Of a DNA stretch of 10,491 nucleotides, positions 5,693 to 10,491 are shown in pieces. The DNA lies in assembly GCA_002284615.2 (NCBI GenBank), contig MU069941.1, positions 5,884-16,374 of the forward strand, written 5' to 3'. Made by a program: the position numbers and the translations under genes. The stretch's first letter is position 1. Every line of letters begins with the position of its first letter. Source of the DNA: Dunaliella salina. Lineage: Eukaryota > Chlorophyta > Chlorophyceae > Chlamydomonadales > Dunaliellaceae. The notes under the pieces were generated by a model. That model worked only from the letters and a program-made list of their open reading frames with translations, ran no database searches and was not told the DNA's origin.

Positions 5693-8234
5693 ATGGCTGA
5701 AGGCAGCAATATGGGGCCTCCCTCACATGAAACGCAGCAAGAGCCATGGCGGGATGTCAGCCTAGGGCACTTGAGACAAAACTTAGCTGATTTTGCTCGT
5801 GAGCGTGATTGGGAGCAGGTATGTTGGCCCGAACATACCAGGGCTTTGCCATCACATGATACTGATGTCTACCTCGCCCACAATATGTTTTATTTTCTGA
5901 TGAGGCTGGACCGGCAGCTACTGACAGCTGATCAAAGGCGCCCCCCTGTGAAGGACTGCACATGAATGAGGCCTGTGTATGGATGAGCTCGGGATATGCA
6001 CTCTTTCTCTCTCATTGCTTAGGTCTAACCTCTGGCCAAATTTGGTTTTACCTCTGTAGTTTCACTCTCCCCGAAACCTTTTGCTAGCTCTCGTGGGTGA
6101 GGTTGGGGAGTTGAGTGAACTTTTCCAGTGGAAAGGGGAGGTGAGTCTGGCTCAAAATGGCCAATTTTAGTGATGAGGTCCATGCTAGAGGGGAGAGAAT
6201 GCTAATGGTGCCAGTTGACAGAGCTACTGCATCTGGAGCAATCTTTGTGATGTGGGAGCTAGCAGTTGCTTGAAGCAACTGGCCACCCTCTAGAAATGTT
6301 CAATGACTGTCCTCATACTATCTGGTGGAGCTGGTGAAGAATGCTGCTGCTTGCAAAGGAAAGCTCGTTGCCTTTTCCCGAAACAGGTTTTGGGGTCAGA
6401 ATCAGGTTACACATAAGTGGTCCACGGACGGTCATTGTAGGTGCAGCGAGGCCTGCCCACCTTTACCCCCGCTGAAAAGGAGCACTGCGCCGAGGAGTTG
6501 TCTGATGTGCTGCTGTACTTGTGCAGGTGAGAAATACCATCTGAAATTGTATTTGAGCTTGAATTTGAGCGCAGATTGCTGCACTTTGAAGCTAAGGAAG
6601 GATGCCACGGAAGGCTTATCTGAACCTCTGACTGAATTGCTTTTGAATGGTTTTATTCTTCCTGCTGAGGCAGGTACTTACCTCTGCCTGTGTGGGCCTG
6701 TGTGCTTCCCCAAATTCTGCACACGATTATGCAAGTAGGCCTTGGCCGCTTACATGCACAAGCACACACTGCTGGGCTCACAACATGTGTGTGAGATGCA
6801 CATCCGCCATCTTGCATCGCATCATGGCACTGTGTCCAAGGAACTTGAACCCCTCATGAAAGCATATGCGCTGAAAGCTCTGATGAAGCCATTCGCACGA
6901 GTCCAAGAGCTGCTCTGGTATATGTGTGGGGAAGAGTTGAGCACAGCCGCTGCCCTATTTCTGCCACTGGGCATGCATTCTGTGTTTTTTAGCTTTCATC
7001 TTAGCACCAAAGTGGGAAAGCGCCACAGTTACATCAGGAAAAGGGTGCTCATCGCCCCTTAGTTATGTGACCCTATGGGCTGATGCTGAGAACAATGTTC
7101 TTTTGGCCTTGCTGATTCTTAGCTGCTCTCGCAGCATTTGGGGTTAGGGCGAGGGTGCTCTCGCATTATGGTTCAAAAAGTATTAATAGCATTATTGCTG
7201 TTACATTATAAGTGCAGCAGGTGGAACCAAGGTCAAGTGTCACGTTTGCTGTGGCGCTCGCGGAGTTGCAGAGGGTTTTTATAACAGTTACAGGGTCCAT
7301 ATGTGATGAAAACCTCCCTGCACGTGCAGCTCTGGTGACTCTTTGAAGCGCCAAGCGTGCGCAGCTATGCCTTGGATATTGGGGCGGGCTTCTGGCCGCG
7401 GCCCGTGACCAGGATCCTCGCAACGTTCATGCTGTTTTCACTGCTTTGCAACGCTGGTGCTATTATCGCGGCTCGCAGGTTGGCTGACACCTGTGGGATT
7501 GACCTGGGCGCTGCCGCACTCTCAAAGATACAGGTGTGCCAGGGCCCACTGAGAATCCTTTTGCCCCTTTATTGGATGCACCCTAGTTTCATGCTTCTTG
7601 TTGCTGTTTTCTTTTTGCATGTCCAGCATGGGTTACTTTCCATGGTACAGCATTCTTGAGGTACAGGAGAGGTAAAGTAAAGAGGAGTGATTCAGGAAAC
7701 ACACTGCAGACCATGCAAGTAATGTGCTCTGGCTCAGAGCAGGCGCTTCACTCTTTCCCTTTTGTCAGCTCCAAGCCCCAATCCTCATAGTCAGAACAAA
7801 AGCTTTTGCATGTAGATGATCCCGGCCAAAAATGCTTTGACCCCAATGCCTAGTGGCAAATGCACATTGTTCCCAATCTTTCGTTGAACTCTCTGGGATC
7901 CCATGATCACAAGATTCCTTGCCTAGTTCTTCATTAGAAGCATGGCCATAAAGTCTTTGTTGGCCTGATCCCTAGAAGAGTACCAGCATTTTGATTTTTT
8001 TCCCAACGCAAATGACTAACTTGTCCAAGCTTTATCCAAACTGTGACATGGCATTTTGCAAAGGAGAAGTGTTGTGAAAATGGCATTCGTGCTTTCCGGC
8101 AATAAGAATTCCAGCTTTGACTGGTGCCTTTTTGTCTCTTTGCCCTGCAGAAGAATGCGTTGAAGTACCCCGCTGAAAAGTGCAGAGGCAGTTCGGCAAA
8201 GGCCTGTACTTATGCCGAAGGTGGGCAAAGTTAG
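5693..8234 (+). CDS. DCTPP1: dCTP pyrophosphatase 1-like protein (all-alpha NTP-PPase, MazG-like), five exons
   Basis: The enzyme hydrolyses dCTP and modified dCTP to the monophosphate and pyrophosphate, cleaning the nucleotide pool. Exons: 5693-5818, 6060-6140, 6441-6526, 7479-7533 and 8151-8234. All introns are GT-AG and all phases match, giving 143 residues. Visible motifs: FARERDWEQFHSPRN at the exon 1/2 join (residues 34-48), GEVGELSELFQW (55-66) and EELSDVLLYL (87-96). E56, E59, E88 and D91 form the ExxE...ExxD Mg-binding set. K114, N118 and KYP (121-123) match the phosphate-binding helix, and GSSAK (129-133) matches the family tail. The start is the first in-frame ATG: the frame is open back to 5501 but has no other ATG. 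There is no clear targeting peptide, so cytosol or nucleus is likely. The protein is slightly short for the family because its tail ends early, where a tandem duplication covers the stop. Family membership is very secure; preference for dCTP is inferred from similarity. Confidence 0.93.
5819..6059 (+). other. Intron 1 of the pyrophosphatase gene
   Basis: A phase-0 intron of 241 bases, starting GTATGT and ending TCTGTAG. It separates WEQ from FHSPRN, within the substrate-binding segment. The frame of exon 1 stays open for 147 bases into the intron, to a TGA at 5963-5965. Nothing else is recognised inside. Confidence 0.9.
6141..6440 (+). other. Intron 2 of the pyrophosphatase gene
   Basis: A phase-0 intron of exactly 300 bases, starting GTGAGT and ending CATTGTAG. 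It interrupts the protein between WKGE and VQRG, in the loop after the first metal-binding helix. No repeat, RNA gene or extra exon is evident. Confidence 0.9.
6527..7478 (+). other. Intron 3 of the pyrophosphatase gene
   Basis: A 952-base intron, starting GTGAGA and ending GCTCGCAG, splitting the arginine codon after YLC. It is the longest intron in the gene. It holds a 309-base open frame on the + strand (ATG 6754 to TAG 7060-7062) with protein-like composition. No splice signals tie that frame to the host gene. Confidence 0.88.
7534..8150 (+). other. Intron 4 of the pyrophosphatase gene
   Basis: A phase-0 intron of 617 bases, starting GTGTGC and ending in a pyrimidine tract plus CCTGCAG. 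It falls between SKIQ and KNALKYP. The donor is less ideal than the others, but no better one fits the family alignment. Nothing else is recognised inside. Confidence 0.87.
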
Positions 8235-8380
8235 CGCTTGAGTCCCAGAGGAACTAATGCAATTGAATGCTTGTTGGGGGTGTTGGGAGCTCCAAAGGCT
8301 TGCGCTTATGCCGTCTGCCAAAATTAGCGCTTGAGTCCAATAGGACTGATGCAATTGAAAGCTTGCCGGGGGCATTAGGG
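8198..8380 (+). repeat. Tandem duplication over the pyrophosphatase stop codon
   Basis: Copy A (8198-8287) and copy B (8294-8380) share AAAGGCxTG, CTTATGCCG, TTAGCGCTTGAGTCC and TGCAATTGAA followed by GCTTG and a G-rich end. Copy A carries the final codons and TAG of the pyrophosphatase gene. Copy B, read in the same frame from the same point, gives KACAYAVCQN then TAG, parallel to KACTYAEGGQS. Indels between the copies in this part total three bases, so the frame is kept. Copy B has no acceptor site and lies in the 3' UTR. Confidence 0.88.
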
Positions 8381-9091
8381 GATTTCGGTTTGTATGTATG
8401 GATCATGAATCTGGACCATGAAGCTTTGGGGCCAGCACTGTACAACTTTTCTTTGGACGACTAGGTTGGTCACCTGCCAGTCACTGGCTCCTTACCTTCC
8501 TGCCACATGCAATCTTTTGACACATTTGCCACATACAGTTTAGCAATAACGGATCATCTCTTGAATGAGCAGGCTGGCAGTTTGCCTTTTTGACTGGAGG
8601 CCTCCTTTCTTATGTACCCTGTGACTTTGCCAGCTGGTCATTGGATGCCAGCATCTTGTGTTCTGAAGCTGAATGCGCTTGATTTGACAAGATATGCATG
8701 TAAGCATTTTGTTAGCGCTTGCATGTGCATCTGTGCCACTCAGATTGCAAAATGCAGTTCTTTTTTGCTTTCATCATGATTTGGATGGGGTTGTCTTCAA
8801 CATGAATTACGTTACATGGCTAATATGACTGTCTGCTGACCTTCTTGAGCAACCCTTGCCAATTCTGGGTCATTGCAGCTTAGTACCCTTTGGTATTCCT
8901 GTATTCAGGCTGTGATGGTTTAGTTTAAAAGTGTAACCTTGTAAGTTACGGGGGTACAGGCAAATTTAACTCGCAAAGCAATTCCTTAAGGCTAGACAGT
9001 CACATCACGGTGATGTGTCCCTGTCCTTGTCTTCTTCTTTGTTCCGAGCATATAGAGCATGAACCCCGGATCCTTTACAAGGAAAAGTAAA
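8381..9091 (+). other. 3' UTR and downstream region of the pyrophosphatase gene
   Basis: No exon, repeat or RNA gene is recognised between the stop-codon duplication and the GGAA microsatellite, except the TGTAA doublet at 8932-8944. The 65-codon open frame ending near 8464 largely reads the second duplication copy and is not supported. Confidence 0.5.
8932..8944 (+). terminator. Doubled TGTAA, putative polyadenylation signal of the pyrophosphatase gene
   Basis: TGTAACCTTGTAA lies about 700 bases after the TAG at 8232-8234. That would imply a long 3' UTR, which is common in chlorophyte algae. It is identical over 13 bases to the site at 4944-4956. A single TGTAA at 8698-8702 is an alternative. 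Confidence 0.45.
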
Positions 9092-9119
9092 AGGAAAGAA
9101 GGAAGGAAGGAAGGAAGGA
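9092..9119. repeat. (GGAA)n microsatellite
   Basis: A short GGAA/GAAG tract with about six units next to a purine-rich stretch. It lies directly downstream, in - strand orientation, of the tRNA-like segment, where a SINE tail would be expected. Confidence 0.85.
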
Positions 9120-9143
9120 TTACCCCTGTATATGCCTACAAGG

Positions 9144-9218
9144 GCATCTGAGCGGGTCGAACCCCCGACCCCCTGAATACAGAAGGCTGATGCACATCTG
9201 ACCAAGCCACACAAGTGC
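9144..9218 (-). mobile_element. tRNA-like segment, probable SINE head or tRNA relic
   Basis: On the - strand, GTGGCTTGGTC (9200-9210) resembles a pol III A box. GGTTCGACCC, with its GGTTCGA core at 9157-9163, resembles a B box (T-loop). The spacing of about 47 bases between them is that of a tRNA. The T-stem and anticodon stem pair poorly, so a working tRNA is unlikely. A CCTT-type simple repeat follows on the same strand, as in the tail of a tRNA-derived SINE. Element ends and target duplication could not be defined. Confidence 0.4.
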
Positions 9219-9299
9219 GACTTGACCCCAAGGAAGAGTTAAAGACTGCGGAGACTTGCCAGTGAAGGCAAGACCTTACACAGTGTTTTTTGGGCAACA

Positions 9300-9359
9300 G
9301 TCAGCGTTGAAACTCATGGTGCGTCCCACCAATCATTGGTGGGACCAGGATGGGCTGAC
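9300..9359. repeat. Nested inverted repeat
   Basis: GTCCCACCAAT (9323-9333) and its exact reverse complement (9335-9345) flank a single C. An outer pair, GTCAGC (9300-9305) and GCTGAC (9354-9359), encloses it almost symmetrically. Confidence 0.85.
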
Positions 9360-9677
9360 ATCTCACTAGGGGCAACCTCACTAATGTGGATACAGCGGGA
9401 TGCCAGCAGGCTGAGCAGATAGACTTTCTGGCTGCACGCTTTATCCCAATTTAAACCCTCAATGACTGCCATCTTGGTCTTTTTTTGATGTTATACAGGT
9501 TTATGAGGTTGTTCATCACAGGGAAATTTTCGCAAAACACTTTCACACCTGCCTGCCTTTGCTTCTCCCAAAGGAGCCCAACAGACTAGCGATCAAGAGC
9601 CACTGAGTCTCTGAGGGTTGCCGCCAAAGAGAGCGGAAAGGGCAAAAAGCCTACACAAGCCAAAGGCAGTTTGGACT

Positions 9678-9715
9678 AGAGGAAGGTCCCCTGGCTAAAA
9701 AGCTAGAGGCCTCAT
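9678..9715. repeat. Dispersed hairpin repeat, copy 2
   Basis: GGTCCCCTGGCTAAAAAGCT followed by AGAGGCCTCAT parallels the segment at 4077-4115 in order and spacing, with a shorter right arm. The hairpin is weaker here, with one mismatch and one wobble pair. Confidence 0.45.
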
Positions 9716-9788
9716 AGAGAGCCGTCTAACCCTACACTATAGACACGGCTAGCCTATCTATGCTGTATGTGAGCGCCTTTACAGGTGA

Positions 9789-9828
9789 AGGTTCACAAGG
9801 TCACCTTGTGAACCTCCATACGGTATGG
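9789..9828. repeat. Two back-to-back odd-length palindromes
   Basis: AGGTTCACAAGGT (9789-9801) and its exact reverse complement (9803-9815) flank one C. Immediately next, CCATAC (9816-9821) and GTATGG (9823-9828) flank one G. An alternative pairing, AGGTGA with TCACCT, overlaps the first palindrome from the left. Confidence 0.9.
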
Positions 9829-10396
9829 AGTCCAACAAGCCCTCGAGACTTCATGATTCCAGATGATGTTTGTATGCTGCACTGGTGCGTTCGTCATCTC
9901 ATTTCTCACAAATTCTTGAGTTCTTATTGCAGCGATTGATGATATTTCGTTTTGCTGGTGCTAGAGCCTTGTTGTCTTGTTGGAAAAACCATTCCTGGCA
10001 CCTGGGTGTATGCGCGCTTCTGCTGGTGGGCCCACAGTGCACCCGGGTGATGACTTTTACCTGTTGGGCTTACTGAGGCCAGCAAGCCCATTAGTCAGAA
10101 CACTTGGCTGAAAGCCATCCTCCCTGTTGTATCCTTGTATCCCACCTTTTTGGGAAGGCTCACCACCTCTTTAACCTATATCCTTGTATGTTCAGGACGG
10201 CCATGGCTTTCTTTGCTGATTTTGCTAATATGGAGGTCGTCAAACTCAGGCCATCTCACAAACTGAGACCAGAGTTACATGTAGTTTCAAATCAGGACTG
10301 ATTATTTTCTTGAAGGAAGCCTTGCAAAGGCAAGCAAGCCCACCAGTCTTTCGAAAGATTTGGTTGAACACACTTAGTAACCTCCGTAAACCACTG

Positions 10397-10397
<1 letters not shown>
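9829..10397. other. Non-coding stretch before the terminal microsatellite
   Basis: I see no gene here. Open frames of 65-68 codons at 9870 and 10104 have no splice context or family resemblance. Short words such as ATCCTTGTAT recur (near 10130 and 10179), but no clear repeat unit emerges. Confidence 0.45.

Positions 10398-10491
<94 letters not shown>
10398..10491. repeat. (GT)n microsatellite
   Basis: An almost pure GT tract with two GTGGT interruptions runs to the end of the window and is cut there. It mirrors the tract at the left end. Confidence 0.97.

Larger units (their letters stand above)
9219..9788. other. Non-coding stretch with inverted repeats
   Basis: No gene is recognised. The stretch contains a nested inverted repeat at 9300-9359 and the second copy of a dispersed hairpin repeat at 9678-9715. 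A T-run occurs at 9480-9486. No open frame has coding character. Confidence 0.5.

Noticed and set aside
5541..5765. 74-codon frame overlapping the pyrophosphatase start
   Set aside because: It is out of frame with exon 1, overlaps its coding sequence and has no family resemblance. At most it is an upstream ORF if that segment remains in the mRNA.
8016..8375. 119-codon frame on the - strand
   Set aside because: It is antisense to the last pyrophosphatase exon and the stop-codon duplication. Its internal repeat simply mirrors that duplication.

Overview
The window looks like nuclear DNA from a green-lineage eukaryote, most likely an alga. Protein-coding signal comes as short exons separated by GT-AG introns of a few hundred bases. 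The best matches are to families well known in plants and green algae. There are (GT)n microsatellites at both ends, several minisatellites and a hAT-type MITE. Putative gene ends carry TGTAA, the polyadenylation motif typical of chlorophyte algae, rather than a well-placed AATAAA. The species cannot be fixed from the sequence. No bacterial operon, CRISPR array or phage module is present.

The one complete gene is a five-exon dCTP pyrophosphatase (DCTPP1/MazG-like all-alpha NTP pyrophosphatase), coding exons 5693-8234 on the + strand. All splice phases agree, the joined protein is 143 residues and the metal-binding ExxE...ExxD motif is intact. Its stop codon and the start of its 3' UTR sit inside an old tandem duplication (8198-8380). 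A doubled TGTAA signal lies about 700 bases downstream.

Left part (1-2950): a GT microsatellite; weak candidate exons of an unrecognised gene (140-981) with a duplicated exon-like segment; a 163-bp duplication running into a 17-bp minisatellite (1080-1740); a small Cys-rich ORF; a complete 449-bp hAT-like MITE with a perfect 8-bp target duplication (1976-2424); a 29/30-bp tandem repeat (2464-2609); and the terminal exon of a plant-type HAD acid phosphatase (2789-2945). The phosphatase exons upstream were not found in the window.

Middle part (2946-5692): mostly non-coding, with inverted repeats near 3353-3404 and a likely two-exon 3' end of an unrecognised gene (4240-4587). That candidate is followed by the same 13-base TGTAA doublet seen after the pyrophosphatase gene.

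Right part (8235-10491): the 3' UTR, a GGAA microsatellite, a tRNA-like (SINE-like) relic on the - strand, several near-perfect odd-length palindromes, a second copy of a hairpin-bearing repeat also found at 4077-4115, and a terminal GT microsatellite. The pyrophosphatase, the phosphatase and the unknown gene are all on the + strand, with no visible functional link among them. No new multi-gene system was found; the unusual content is in repeats and mobile-element relics.
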